A stretch of DNA of 64,000 nucleotides from Bacteroides sp. (GTDB lineage Bacteria; Bacteroidota; Bacteroidia; Bacteroidales; Bacteroidaceae), in NCBI GenBank assembly GCA_015060765.1, contig SUXW01000002.1, positions 62,001-126,000 of the forward strand. Reading direction: 5' to 3'. Below, piece by piece: positions 42,865 to 52,345 of the stretch. The position numbers and the translations under genes were made by a program. How positions within the stretch are numbered: the first letter of the stretch is position 1; every line of letters begins with the position of its first letter. The notes below the pieces were generated by a model that saw only the letters and a program-made list of their open reading frames with translations, did no database searches and was not told the DNA's origin.

Positions 42865-45800
42865 TTATTTAGTTTTACTCAAATCAATTTCCTTATAGCT
42901 GATACGATTACGACGCCATGTATAGACCACATGAACCTTACCGTTCTTTCCTTGGATGACACTTGGATATGAATACTGACTAATAGGACTATCTTCCAAT
43001 ACAACAATTTCCTTCCATGTTTTTCCATCATCCTCCGAAACGGCCAACGAAAGTGGAGTACGCAATCCTTTCGGAGTACCCGAAATGGTTTCAAAATTAT
43101 TATAAACTAATATTTGGGAGCCATCAGCAAGTGTTACAGCATCGGTTCCCGAATTATTGTTGGGCATATCACTCAATGTAACCTTACTCCATGTATCACC
43201 ATTGTCACTGCTGTAGGTTACCGCCAACTTAGCATTACGGGTTCTTCCCAAAGCCATCAGTCTTCCATCACTTAATTTCAATATACTGGGCTGGATACAG
43301 AGGATGGGTTGTGCTCCTTGTTCTTTTAAAGCTTCACCTGCTTCCAAATCTTCGACAATGGTAGTTCCAGCCTTTCTATTTTGTGTAGGAACAGAAAGTT
43401 CTGCTTCAACAGGACCTACATATTTCCATGTCTTTCCTTTATCATCTGAAATTTCGAAATGAAACTTCCAACCGCCGGTTTCTGTACTCGACGGACAGAT
43501 AATACGTCCGTTCACATATTCTGGTTTATTCTTGACGGGTCCCAAAAATCCTTCAGGAAGCGCCATTGGTTTACTCCATGTCTTACCTCCATTCTTAGAA
43601 GTTATTTGAAAGCCTCTCCAATCGGATACGCCATAACCTATCTTATAATAAAGGACCAATTCTCCTCCAGGAATCTGGAAGAGTACCGGATTATAACATG
43701 GTTTTCTCCAATCTTCACTTACCAATGGTTTACCGGTATTAGCTGCAGGCGACATCCAAGATGAATAAGTTTCATTATCCCCCATCGGTACCGCTGGAGC
43801 AGCCGCTTTAGCTCCTCCCATTTCCATCATAGCTGTACGATACAGTTTCGCACGGTCATCCTTCGTAGCATTGGGAATTTCCTTTAACAAACGTATCAAA
43901 ATTTCATCACGTTGTGCAAATTTCTTCAAATCTTCTTCACTGAAAGCCGAACTAGTATATTCTGTATAGATACCGTCGGCAGCTTTATAAGGTTTTGTCC
44001 AAGTTTTGGCACCGTTTGGCTTACGGCATACCCAAATATTACAGTCTGGATTCTTTTCTTTAGTACCACCAAAGAAGGCTGAAACCAAGTCACCGTTGTT
44101 CAATTCAACAATGGTTGCTCCATGACAAGCTGGGAATTCGGCATTCTCATACAAAAATTCATCTTTGGTTATGGCAACATGAACCGGTTTGATGTCGGCA
44201 ATAAAACGATAGTTTCCCGAACCGATACGTTCCACCTTACCATTGGGCAAATGCACTTCAGCGGTAGTATTGGCAGGAATAGTCACTTCCCACTCTACTT
44301 GTTGCAAATTCTTTTTCCAATTACTTACCACCTTACCATAAGGAGTACGATAAGAAGCTTTCACATAACTTACATCTTGAATTTCAAAATTAGGTTTCAT
44401 CACGATATGCTTGTAACCTATCTTCCAACGGTCACTCTTAATACCGCCCAAGTTTTCATAACACCAAGGCAAGAAGTCCCCCAATAACATCACGTGATTA
44501 CCACTATTCATCTTCGGATTGGCAGTATTACCGTTCCATAACTCCCAGATAGTAGTTGCCCCTTGCTTGGCCATATATCCCCATGAAGGATATGTATCAT
44601 TGCTTGCCAACAGATAAGCCACATCGGCAAATCCCTTGCGTGAGAGTTCACGAAGTATCCACGAAATACCAATCACGCCACAACTGATGTGTCCATTTCC
44701 TTTTACCATGATGCTAGTTACGGTATTATTCACCACATCTTGAATATGCTCTTTCGGGACCAATCCGAAAGCCAATGGAAGGATATTGGCCGTTACCGTA
44801 TTGTTATCATAAAATACACTATCTGGATAAAGCACATGTCCCGATTGTAACGAAGTACCCTTCTTTACTATCAGAAACTTGGCATTGAAAGCATCCTTCA
44901 TTTTATGTTCCAAATCTTCCCATTGTTTCTTATCCTCTTCATAACCCAAGATAGTGGCAAAACGATGCATGGTCTGCAACATCTTGCAATAATAAGCGGT
45001 CGATATCAGCGCTCCATTTGTAATACGAGTAGAATCTTTACTATGAATCAGTTCTAATGATTCAGGAGGCATACACCAGTCACCGTAACGATCTTTGGTA
45101 ATGATATAATCTTCCGTCATATATTCCTCACGCATATGCTGCAACCAACGTTTGATATTGGGATACCACTGTTCCATCGGTTTCTTATTACCAAACTGAG
45201 TATATATCATATCGATAGACAATGGTAAGGCTGCAGGCCAAGTCATATTGTCAGAATAATAATTCCAATAAGCAGGTGCCACATCAGGAATACATCCGTC
45301 TTCACGTTGTGCTTCACAGATATCACGCATCCATTTGGCATAAAGCGGTCCGTTTTCGAAGATATAGCTTTCACCCAACGATCCCATGGTACGGTCACCC
45401 AACCACGGCTGGCGCTCATTACGTTGCGGACAATCTACCGGCAAACCTTTGTAATTACCCAAAATACCCCAATATGCATTGCGATATACTTGATTGATGA
45501 CAGGATTGGATGTTTCGAAAGAACCGATCACTTCCATTTCATCGCTTACCACTTCACCTATAAAATCGTCTATAGTAGGATTCTTATATCCTTTGATTTC
45601 CACATAACGGAAACCATGATATACAAAACTAGGTGCCCATTCGGTTCCATTTTCCTTACCGTTACAAATATATTTATCGATCACACGGGCATCACGTAAA
45701 TTCTCCACATAGAGTTCTCCATTTTTTTGTAATGTTTCGGCAAATCGCAAAGTAATGACATCATCCTTGGCACCACGAACCTTCATACGTATCCATCCAA

Positions 45801-46899
45801 CCATGTTTTGTCCCATGTCCATGATATATTTGTCACCCAATTTCACGATGGACAGTGGACGTACCTTATCTAACACCTTCATGTTAGGAGCCATGGCTCC
45901 ACGAAGAGTAGCCGATGGAATGCTTACACGCTGAGCATTGGTCCATTTGGAATCATCGTATCCCACTTTGGCCCAATCACCTAATTCTTTGCGTGCATCA
46001 TATTCTTCACCATCATATTCATTATTACTACGGATAGGTCCATCAGATGTCAATTTCCATTTTTCATCTGAAGAAATGGTCTGACGCGTACCATCAGTAA
46101 ATTCCACAATCAAATTCAGACGAAGTTTAGGATATCCGAAAGTAGGTGTCTTGTAAGGTTTGTAATTCTGACGAGCAGTATAGAACTTTCCATTACCTAA
46201 TGTTACACCAATGGCATTATCAGATGCCAACATCGAAGTCACATCAAAAGAATTATATATAATGGTCTTCCGAAAATCGGTAGGAGCAGGTGCCAGAACC
46301 TGGTCGCCTACTTTCTGTCCATTAATGTAAAGTTCGTACATACCCATACCTGCAATATGTACAGTAGCACGCTTCACTTCCTTGTCTAATGAGAATTCCT
46401 TGCGTAGATAGCGAGAACTTAAACGGCTCCATTGGGTTTCATCATCCCACGGAGCAGCCTTGTCCATACCAATCCATCGGCCACTCCAATTGGTTTCCTT
46501 CAAGAGCCCAATTCCCCATGTAACCGGTTCACTCCATGTTGTTTCACCTTGCGTGGTATAGATTTTTACTTTCCACCATCCGCGTTGATTACTTTTAAGA
46601 GGCCTTCCTTTATACACAACCCATTGTGATTCACCAGAAGGTACCAAACCAGAGTTCCACAAATCTCCTTTGCCTTCAGCCAACAATTCAGGAGATGAAG
46701 CAACCAAAATATGATAAGCTGTCTGCATCACGTTGTTAGCATCCGATTCCAGCATCCAACTCATCCGTGGCTGATTTGTATCCAATCCTAACGGATTTAC
46801 CATCTGTTCCGTTCTCAGATTAGTTACCACCACCGCTGCTTCCAAGAACAACGGTAGAGCAAGTAACAAATTTAATATGATAGTTTTTTTCATAGACAT
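42865..46899 (-). CDS. GH78 alpha-L-rhamnosidase fused to a GH33/BNR-type sialidase-like propeller
   Basis: This is a 1344-residue protein. Start is the ATG at 46899 or, equally, at 46893 (MKKTIILNLLLALPLFLEA). Residues about 20-905 are a complete GH78: AVVVTNLRTEQMVNPLGLD, VLAPAPTDFRKTIIYNSFDV, and the catalytic-region segment from Asp489 (DCPQRNERQPWLGDR). Residues about 915-1344 are a BNR propeller opening with FPACHGATIVELNNGDLV. It carries four Asp boxes (SKNGGKTW, SDDKGKTW, SSDNGDTW, SEDDGKTW). RG-II chain C is Rha-alpha-1,5-Kdo, and Kdo is a sialic-acid-like keto-sugar. One protein with a rhamnosidase and a GH33-like domain could therefore dismantle chain C (inference). Adjacent genes are GH127 (15 bp) and GH140 (5 bp). 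Confidence 0.87.
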   Translation of the reverse strand: MSMKKTIILNLLLALPLFLEAAVVVTNLRTEQMVNPLGLDTNQPRMSWMLESDANNVMQTAYHILVASSPELLAEGKGDLWNSGLVPSGESQWVVYKGRPLKSNQRGWWKVKIYTTQGETTWSEPVTWGIGLLKETNWSGRWIGMDKAAPWDDETQWSRLSSRYLRKEFSLDKEVKRATVHIAGMGMYELYINGQKVGDQVLAPAPTDFRKTIIYNSFDVTSMLASDNAIGVTLGNGKFYTARQNYKPYKTPTFGYPKLRLNLIVEFTDGTRQTISSDEKWKLTSDGPIRSNNEYDGEEYDARKELGDWAKVGYDDSKWTNAQRVSIPSATLRGAMAPNMKVLDKVRPLSIVKLGDKYIMDMGQNMVGWIRMKVRGAKDDVITLRFAETLQKNGELYVENLRDARVIDKYICNGKENGTEWAPSFVYHGFRYVEIKGYKNPTIDDFIGEVVSDEMEVIGSFETSNPVINQVYRNAYWGILGNYKGLPVDCPQRNERQPWLGDRTMGSLGESYIFENGPLYAKWMRDICEAQREDGCIPDVAPAYWNYYSDNMTWPAALPLSIDMIYTQFGNKKPMEQWYPNIKRWLQHMREEYMTEDYIITKDRYGDWCMPPESLELIHSKDSTRITNGALISTAYYCKMLQTMHRFATILGYEEDKKQWEDLEHKMKDAFNAKFLIVKKGTSLQSGHVLYPDSVFYDNNTVTANILPLAFGLVPKEHIQDVVNNTVTSIMVKGNGHISCGVIGISWILRELSRKGFADVAYLLASNDTYPSWGYMAKQGATTIWELWNGNTANPKMNSGNHVMLLGDFLPWCYENLGGIKSDRWKIGYKHIVMKPNFEIQDVSYVKASYRTPYGKVVSNWKKNLQQVEWEVTIPANTTAEVHLPNGKVERIGSGNYRFIADIKPVHVAITKDEFLYENAEFPACHGATIVELNNGDLVSAFFGGTKEKNPDCNIWVCRKPNGAKTWTKPYKAADGIYTEYTSSAFSEEDLKKFAQRDEILIRLLKEIPNATKDDRAKLYRTAMMEMGGAKAAAPAVPMGDNETYSSWMSPAANTGKPLVSEDWRKPCYNPVLFQIPGGELVLYYKIGYGVSDWRGFQITSKNGGKTWSKPMALPEGFLGPVKNKPEYVNGRIICPSSTETGGWKFHFEISDDKGKTWKYVGPVEAELSVPTQNRKAGTTIVEDLEAGEALKEQGAQPILCIQPSILKLSDGRLMALGRTRNAKLAVTYSSDNGDTWSKVTLSDMPNNNSGTDAVTLADGSQILVYNNFETISGTPKGLRTPLSLAVSEDDGKTWKEIVVLEDSPISQYSYPSVIQGKNGKVHVVYTWRRNRISYKEIDLSKTK

Positions 46900-46904
46900 A
46901 TAGT

Positions 46905-48374
46905 TTATTTATTCCATTTTTGTTGCATATCTGGCATGAAAATCCAATCCTTATTGATGTAGTCTTTCGATGCATCCACAACTATCAACACCCGGTCATT
47001 ACCACTCATATAACCGCAATCATATTGGAACTTGGTTATCTTGCTATCATATTCACCTACATATTCCAATTTACCGCTGGCAGGATGATACCACCATACG
47101 TTCTTCTTGGCACCACTTACTTTACTCAAGTCTATTTCCATCGGACGAGCCGAGTAATTGTACACTAACAAATAATCATTTCCACGGGTTGCAATGGCAC
47201 GATCGTAGCGTTCACCATTCTTACCAGCTATCACACTTTGATCGGGTACACGCTCAAAGAACGGGAATGCCAACATCAAATTCTTCAAGTGAATCATCTG
47301 ACTAAATCCAGGGTCTTCTAATGCATTCCACCAAGCTTTCTTCATGCCGTCAGCACCAAATGATCCAACCACTCCCGGACGAATAAACTGCATAATGTCA
47401 TTATGTCCATACGAATGTCCAAATGAACCTGCAAATACAGACCAATAAGCATATCGACGTACATCATGTTGGTTCCACCGAATTTCATTCGGATCGTGCA
47501 ATCCTTGTGGAATATTCTCGTAAATCGGTTCATCATCAATAACAGGTTTTAACGGAGTACGATTTTGACTATTTTCAACAAAACGCCAATTGTCCTCCTC
47601 TGTATTCTCTTCGATAGGATAATCCCCATCCCCTTTCCGTTGTCCATAACGGCGGTGCCCACTCTGAAACATATTGAAATCCAACCATTCCTTGGCATTG
47701 AACCAAGTAGCCGATGTGGTGCGTCCTCGTGGATGAAAAGTCATCATATGATTGTCATCGATATTGCGAATAGTAGTAGCCAATGCCTCCCACACCTCTG
47801 TTTTTTTGTCACCGCGAATATCACCTCCAATCATCCAAATGATATTCGGATCGTCTTTATAGCGTTGAGCAAGAAAAGTACCGTATGCTTTTGCTTCGTC
47901 TACATTCATCATTCCCTTTTCTACCGGAGTACCCCAAATGCACACCATACCAATATAAATACCTTTCGAAGCGGCAGTTTCGATAATGTAATCCATGTGA
48001 TCCCAATAGCCGTATACCCCTTTTCGGTTTATACCCTTGAAATTGTATCCATCAATGTGTGAAGCCTGACCATATACATTGTATGATGGCACACTATTTA
48101 ATACCTGAACCTGTACCATGTTGTATCCAGCTTGCTTGCATTTTTCCAAATAATATGACACTTCATCTCGATTCAACCGTTGCGGCATCAGCCATCCGGT
48201 TTCACCTTGCCAGAAGAACGGAGTACCATTTTCATGTTTCAAGTAACGTCCTTCTTCAGACACTACCAATTTACCATTATTCCAAGGAATATAGGTCTTG
48301 GTCTTTTGAGCGAAGACCCCAACTGCACCTTCCATCAACAAGGCGGACAGCAAAAGAATTATGCATTTCTTCAT
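46905..48374 (-). CDS. GH140 apiosidase (DUF4038 family), exported
   Basis: This is a 489-residue protein with signal MKKCIILLLSALLMEGAVGVFA. Residues about 35-390 form the DUF4038 barrel (FFWQGETGWLMPQRLNRDEV, YNMVQVQVLNSVPSYN, RRYAYWSVFAGSFGHSYG). A small C-terminal collagen-binding-like sandwich follows (NDYLLVYNYSARPMEIDLSK). Asp185 in MIGGDIRGD and Glu282 in IDDEPIYE are the predicted catalytic pair. I recall Asp187 and Glu284 in BT1012, with the same 97-residue spacing. GH140 cuts between apiose and the galacturonan backbone and so releases intact RG-II side chains A and B. This makes it the key de-branching enzyme of the locus. Confidence 0.9.
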   Translation of the reverse strand: MKKCIILLLSALLMEGAVGVFAQKTKTYIPWNNGKLVVSEEGRYLKHENGTPFFWQGETGWLMPQRLNRDEVSYYLEKCKQAGYNMVQVQVLNSVPSYNVYGQASHIDGYNFKGINRKGVYGYWDHMDYIIETAASKGIYIGMVCIWGTPVEKGMMNVDEAKAYGTFLAQRYKDDPNIIWMIGGDIRGDKKTEVWEALATTIRNIDDNHMMTFHPRGRTTSATWFNAKEWLDFNMFQSGHRRYGQRKGDGDYPIEENTEEDNWRFVENSQNRTPLKPVIDDEPIYENIPQGLHDPNEIRWNQHDVRRYAYWSVFAGSFGHSYGHNDIMQFIRPGVVGSFGADGMKKAWWNALEDPGFSQMIHLKNLMLAFPFFERVPDQSVIAGKNGERYDRAIATRGNDYLLVYNYSARPMEIDLSKVSGAKKNVWWYHPASGKLEYVGEYDSKITKFQYDCGYMSGNDRVLIVVDASKDYINKDWIFMPDMQQKWNK

Positions 48375-48396
48375 ATTCGTAGATTTATAATATTCG

Positions 48397-50841
48397 TCAA
48401 CGTCCTATCAGTACATACTCCTTTCCTGCTATAGTAGGAAGGTCGTACAAATAAGTTTTCTTCAAAATAACCTCATTTAGTTTTGCCTTTTCATTGATAA
48501 GAGGTTCTTGCACCTGTGGCACTTCATAAAGCAAATTCGAATTATTGCCTTTAGCACGTTTTAGTGCTTTACCCGATAACGGATTCAAAGAACGAAGGCG
48601 ACAGTTTCCACCATTTTTCGAGCGTATAACTAAGCGGCTGATTTTTCCATCCTTCCAATTGAGATCTAGTTCGAATCCACCTCGTGCAATGATACCTTTC
48701 ACACTACCTTCTTTCCAATGTGAAGGCAGAGCTGGCAATAAATAGAGGAATCCATCGTGGCTTTGCATCAACATTTCTACAATACCTGCAGCACAACCGA
48801 AATTTCCGTCAATTTGGAAAGGCGGATGTGCATCAAAAAGATTCGGATACGTGCCACCTTTTTTCTTTTCATTACGTACCAAAGTCAACTGATCAGTAAT
48901 CAACTTGTAGGCATGATCACCATCAAGCAAACGAGCCCATAGACACACCTTCCACCCCATGCTCCAACCTGTAGAGGGATCTCCACGAGCAATGAGTGAA
49001 GTACGTGCCGCGTCAAAAAGTTCCGGTGTTCGAAAAGGTGATATTTGATTGCTAGGAAAAAGGCCGTATAGGTGTGATACGTGTCGGTGTACATCTTTCG
49101 GATCGTCCCAATCAAACATCCATTCCTGTAATTGGCCCCAACATCCAACCTGCATAGGTGCCATTTCCTTCAACCTCTTTTCATAATGCTGTGCTAACGC
49201 TTCGTCTTGTCCCAAAATACGTGCAGTGGTGATAACCTGATTCCAAAGATCAAATATCAATTGATTATCCATAGTACATCCCGGTGCAGTGGTAGCCTTA
49301 CCTCCACTTCCTGAATGTACATTTTCTGGCGAATTACTAGGACATACCACCAACCAATTGTGTCTCGGTTCCTTCACCATAATTTGATCAAAGAACTTAG
49401 CTGCTTCCTTCATAATGGGATAGACTTGTTGCAAAAATTCCACATCACCGGTATAAAGATATCGTTCCCATAAATGACGACACAACCAAGCACCGCCAGT
49501 AGGCCACAAACCTGAAGGTGCTTTATCTATCGCACCGGTCACACGCCAAATATCGGTATTATGATGCAACACCCATCCGTCGGCACCATACATAATTTTA
49601 GCGGTCTCCTTACCTGTTTCGCTCACTTCCCGAATCAGTTGTAGGAGCGGTTCGTGCAATTCGCTCAAGTTAGTAACCTCAGCCGGCCAATAATTCATTT
49701 CTACATTGATGTTGCAAGTATATTTGCTGTCCCATGATGGAGTGAGCTTGTCGTTCCAGATACCTTGTAGATTGGCAGGTTGTCCACCTGGTTGAGAAGA
49801 ACAAATAAGTAGATATCTGCCAAAACGGAAATAAGTGGCCACTAAAAAATCATCGTGCGTATCTTTAAAGTTCTGTACACGCATGTCAGTAGTCACATTA
49901 GCATATAAGTCATCACCCAAATGGAGAGATACCCTATCCATGTATTGTTTATAGAATGTCACATGGTCAGCCTTAGCTTGTGGATATTCCTTCTTTTTAG
50001 CCTTACGTAAATATTCTTTAGCACGAGCTTCCTCATCAGCTGTAATGTCCTGATAGTTCACAAAATTGGTGGCTATGGACACATAAACTATCGCTTCATC
50101 AGCTCCTTCGATAGTGAGCACCCCATCGCGACATGTTTGCTTTCCTCCTTTACTTTTGGCGGTAAGGCGTCCCTGAAACTCCACCTTTCCTTTCAAGCCT
50201 TCATGCAATGAAGACACTCCTGAAAGAGTCACATCCTCTCCTTCCGAAGTAATCATCACATCTTGATGTGGTGTAGTAAGATGCGCGTTGCAGGTAATCA
50301 TTCCCGGTCGATCGGCAGTAAGACGAATCATCACTACCTGGTCGGTAAACGAAGTTATAGCCTCGCGAGTATAAGTTACTCCATCCACCTGATAACGCAC
50401 AAGGGTATATGCCGAATCAAGACTCAATTCGCGGTAATAATTTGAATAACGAGTATGTCCTGGAAATGAAATACGAAGATCACCGAAGGTCTGATAAGGC
50501 ATACCACTATTAGTCTTTGCCATCACCTTTTCGGTAGCTAAAGTCTGTGCTTCAAGGTACTTCCCTTCAAAAACAAGTTGTCGTACTTTGGGAATATATT
50601 CCAAAGCATTGGGGTTGGCATTATTGTTAGGTCGTCCTGCCCAAATTGTTTCTTCGTTCAATTGGATATGCTCCATACCCGGATTACCAAACACCATGGC
50701 TCCCAATCGTCCGTTACCCAACGGAAGTGCTTCCGTCCAAACTTGTGCCGGTTCATCGTACCACAACTTGTACTCCTGTGCAGTAGCGTATAGCGAGAGT
50801 CCCAAGCCCAGCAATGATATATATATTCCTTTCAGTCTCAT
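48397..50841 (-). CDS. GH95 alpha-L-galactosidase/alpha-L-fucosidase, exported
   Basis: This is an 814-residue protein with signal [21 protein letters not shown], the normal GH95 length. [27 protein letters not shown] is the family opening. Catalytic residues map onto bifidobacterial AfcA: Asn377 and Asn379 ([13 protein letters not shown]), Glu506 ([10 protein letters not shown]) and Asp678 ([12 protein letters not shown]). The enzyme inverts alpha-L-fucosidic or alpha-L-galactosidic bonds. RG-II chain A has a terminal alpha-L-galactose, and the GH95 of the known RG-II locus is reported as an alpha-L-galactosidase, so that activity is preferred here (inference). It is the first gene after the hairpin at 50958-50982, so it may head its own transcript. 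Confidence 0.92.
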   Translation of the reverse strand: MRLKGIYISLLGLGLSLYATAQEYKLWYDEPAQVWTEALPLGNGRLGAMVFGNPGMEHIQLNEETIWAGRPNNNANPNALEYIPKVRQLVFEGKYLEAQTLATEKVMAKTNSGMPYQTFGDLRISFPGHTRYSNYYRELSLDSAYTLVRYQVDGVTYTREAITSFTDQVVMIRLTADRPGMITCNAHLTTPHQDVMITSEGEDVTLSGVSSLHEGLKGKVEFQGRLTAKSKGGKQTCRDGVLTIEGADEAIVYVSIATNFVNYQDITADEEARAKEYLRKAKKKEYPQAKADHVTFYKQYMDRVSLHLGDDLYANVTTDMRVQNFKDTHDDFLVATYFRFGRYLLICSSQPGGQPANLQGIWNDKLTPSWDSKYTCNINVEMNYWPAEVTNLSELHEPLLQLIREVSETGKETAKIMYGADGWVLHHNTDIWRVTGAIDKAPSGLWPTGGAWLCRHLWERYLYTGDVEFLQQVYPIMKEAAKFFDQIMVKEPRHNWLVVCPSNSPENVHSGSGGKATTAPGCTMDNQLIFDLWNQVITTARILGQDEALAQHYEKRLKEMAPMQVGCWGQLQEWMFDWDDPKDVHRHVSHLYGLFPSNQISPFRTPELFDAARTSLIARGDPSTGWSMGWKVCLWARLLDGDHAYKLITDQLTLVRNEKKKGGTYPNLFDAHPPFQIDGNFGCAAGIVEMLMQSHDGFLYLLPALPSHWKEGSVKGIIARGGFELDLNWKDGKISRLVIRSKNGGNCRLRSLNPLSGKALKRAKGNNSNLLYEVPQVQEPLINEKAKLNEVILKKTYLYDLPTIAGKEYVLIGR

Positions 50842-50957
50842 AATTACAACATCTTTATTATAATAATAGACGATATCGTATTCATTTTGTACTCATGCAA
50901 TCCGATTATTTGAATAAACAAATTTCTCGAAATGACAACTACAATCCAAAAGAAACA
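50842..50957 (-). other. Intergenic region upstream of GH95, probable second PUL promoter
   Basis: This AT-rich 116-bp stretch between the hairpin and the GH95 start holds no gene. Because a terminator precedes it, a promoter for the GH95-to-SusD genes is expected here. I see no exact TAnnTTTG box; GAGAAATTTG on the minus strand is only a partial match. The placement is inferred from layout. Confidence 0.35.
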
Positions 50958-50982
50958 TCCCGATCAAGAATACTTGTCGGGA
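50958..50982 (-). terminator. Probable rho-independent terminator after the STN-esterase gene
   Basis: Arms TCCCGA (50958-50963) and TCGGGA (50977-50982), plus inner CAAG (50965-50968) and CTTG (50973-50976), form a 10-bp stem with one bulge and a 4-nt loop. On the minus strand it is followed by TGTTTCTTTT. It lies 24 bp beyond the stop codon at 51007. It would end the transcript from GH43 to the esterase and separate it from GH95 onward. Confidence 0.7.
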
Positions 50983-51006
50983 CGAAGAGAATAATAATTA
51001 TTATAC

Positions 51007-52344
51007 CTATTCAACAAAACGAATAGCTCCTTGAGGCATCTTCTCGCCATTCTTACCAAAGCTCTTCAAATCGTCATAAGGTTCAATGGTTACTTTTGAT
51101 TCATCCCACAGAGTTTTATCAAGTCCAAACACATCGACAAAGAATCGATAGACCGCATCACGCTTATTCGGACCAAAGTCGTGCCCCTCTTTGGGAAGAT
51201 GCACATTACGTACCTGATTCTTGGCTCCGTAAAAACCATAAATGCGTTGTAAATAAGGATATTCCAACCAGGGGACACTGGCTGTCCAGTCACCTCCATC
51301 AGACACTATAAGCAACGGATTGGGAGCCATAAGAGCAGTCAGTTCAGCATTACAAGTGCCACCACAAGCTAATTGAATGGCTTTACCGCTTTCGCATGGG
51401 CAACCACCGTCGAAGTGGGAAGCCAGACTCACTACTGGAGCACAAGCGGTAAAACGTTTGTCAAGTGCCGTAAGCAGCACCGACGCTGTACCTCCACCCG
51501 ATCCGCCATTGGCAGCTATACGGGTAGCATCCACATCTTTGCGATGGGACAACATATAATCGAGTATCAATATACCATCCATGGCTTGGATAACATGCGC
51601 ATCACTGGTACGGTGTGCCTTAGATCCTACCTGTAATGCAGATTCACCCCATCCGTAGAGATCGTAGTCTACACAGATTGCTCCCATACGAGCCAGATTG
51701 CCCATGCGTTGCTGCTGATCTTTACGGTAGCGCCCATTACCAAAATGACCATTAGGACAAATGATAAGAGGATGTTTGCCCTTAGTACGAGGAGTATAGA
51801 TAGATCCGCACACATAAAGCCCCGGCCATGTTTCCAACGCAAAGTTCTGCACGGTATATCCATCGAATTTACGTACTTTAGATAGAATAGGCTTAGCACC
51901 TTCTACACACTTGGCTAAAGCCTCATCGAGTTCCAAACGGCTGCGTATCTCCACACGTAGTTGTTCCGCCCGCTTCTCCCACGATTCACGGTCACCATAA
52001 AGACCATTCAACCAATCTATCATCTTCTTCCCATCGGCATCGGTACGGCGAGGATATTCGTAATTTTTCAGTTTATAAACTTTCTCGCTCTGCTTCACAA
52101 ACTTATAATCGAACGGAGCAAGGACCCCAGTAAGAGATTCTTCTACCGAATAGGGACGAATACGGAAATCGGCATACGGAAGTACTTTACCTACCGTATC
52201 AATGTCGTACTTCAGACGTACCTGAAAACGTTGGGATATATCATTCAGTACATCATGCAAAGAACGTGAAAACTGATTTTCAAAAGTTTGCGCCTGCGCA
52301 CCAAAAGCTGCACACAAACAAAAAGTTGTAGCTATCTTTTTCAT
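51007..52344 (-). CDS. Alpha/beta-hydrolase esterase with N-terminal STN domain; candidate CE19 pectin methylesterase
   Basis: This is a 445-residue protein starting at the ATG at 52344 (MKKIATTFCLCAAFGAQAQ); a frame from 52374 overlaps GH28. Residues about 26-92 match an STN (secretin/TonB short N-terminal) domain: SLHDVLNDISQRFQVRLKYD, then YSVEESLTGVLAPFDYKFV. An alpha/beta hydrolase fills about 110-430. Ser282 in ANGGSGGGTA is the nucleophile, His388 in EGHDFGPNK the catalytic His, and Asp349 or Asp352 (SDGGDW) the possible acid. BT1017, the CE19 founder, is a methylesterase acting on RG-II and lies next to a GH28, as here (1-bp gap). An acetyl esterase is the alternative. STN domains normally sit on transporters or regulators, so this fusion is notable. 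Confidence 0.75.
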   Translation of the reverse strand: MKKIATTFCLCAAFGAQAQTFENQFSRSLHDVLNDISQRFQVRLKYDIDTVGKVLPYADFRIRPYSVEESLTGVLAPFDYKFVKQSEKVYKLKNYEYPRRTDADGKKMIDWLNGLYGDRESWEKRAEQLRVEIRSRLELDEALAKCVEGAKPILSKVRKFDGYTVQNFALETWPGLYVCGSIYTPRTKGKHPLIICPNGHFGNGRYRKDQQQRMGNLARMGAICVDYDLYGWGESALQVGSKAHRTSDAHVIQAMDGILILDYMLSHRKDVDATRIAANGGSGGGTASVLLTALDKRFTACAPVVSLASHFDGGCPCESGKAIQLACGGTCNAELTALMAPNPLLIVSDGGDWTASVPWLEYPYLQRIYGFYGAKNQVRNVHLPKEGHDFGPNKRDAVYRFFVDVFGLDKTLWDESKVTIEPYDDLKSFGKNGEKMPQGAIRFVE

Positions 52345-52345
52345 T

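Noticed and set aside
44000-44140. True sialidase acting on host sialic acids
   Set aside because: The BNR domain is fused to a rhamnosidase and surrounded only by pectin enzymes. No sialic-acid transport or catabolism genes are nearby.
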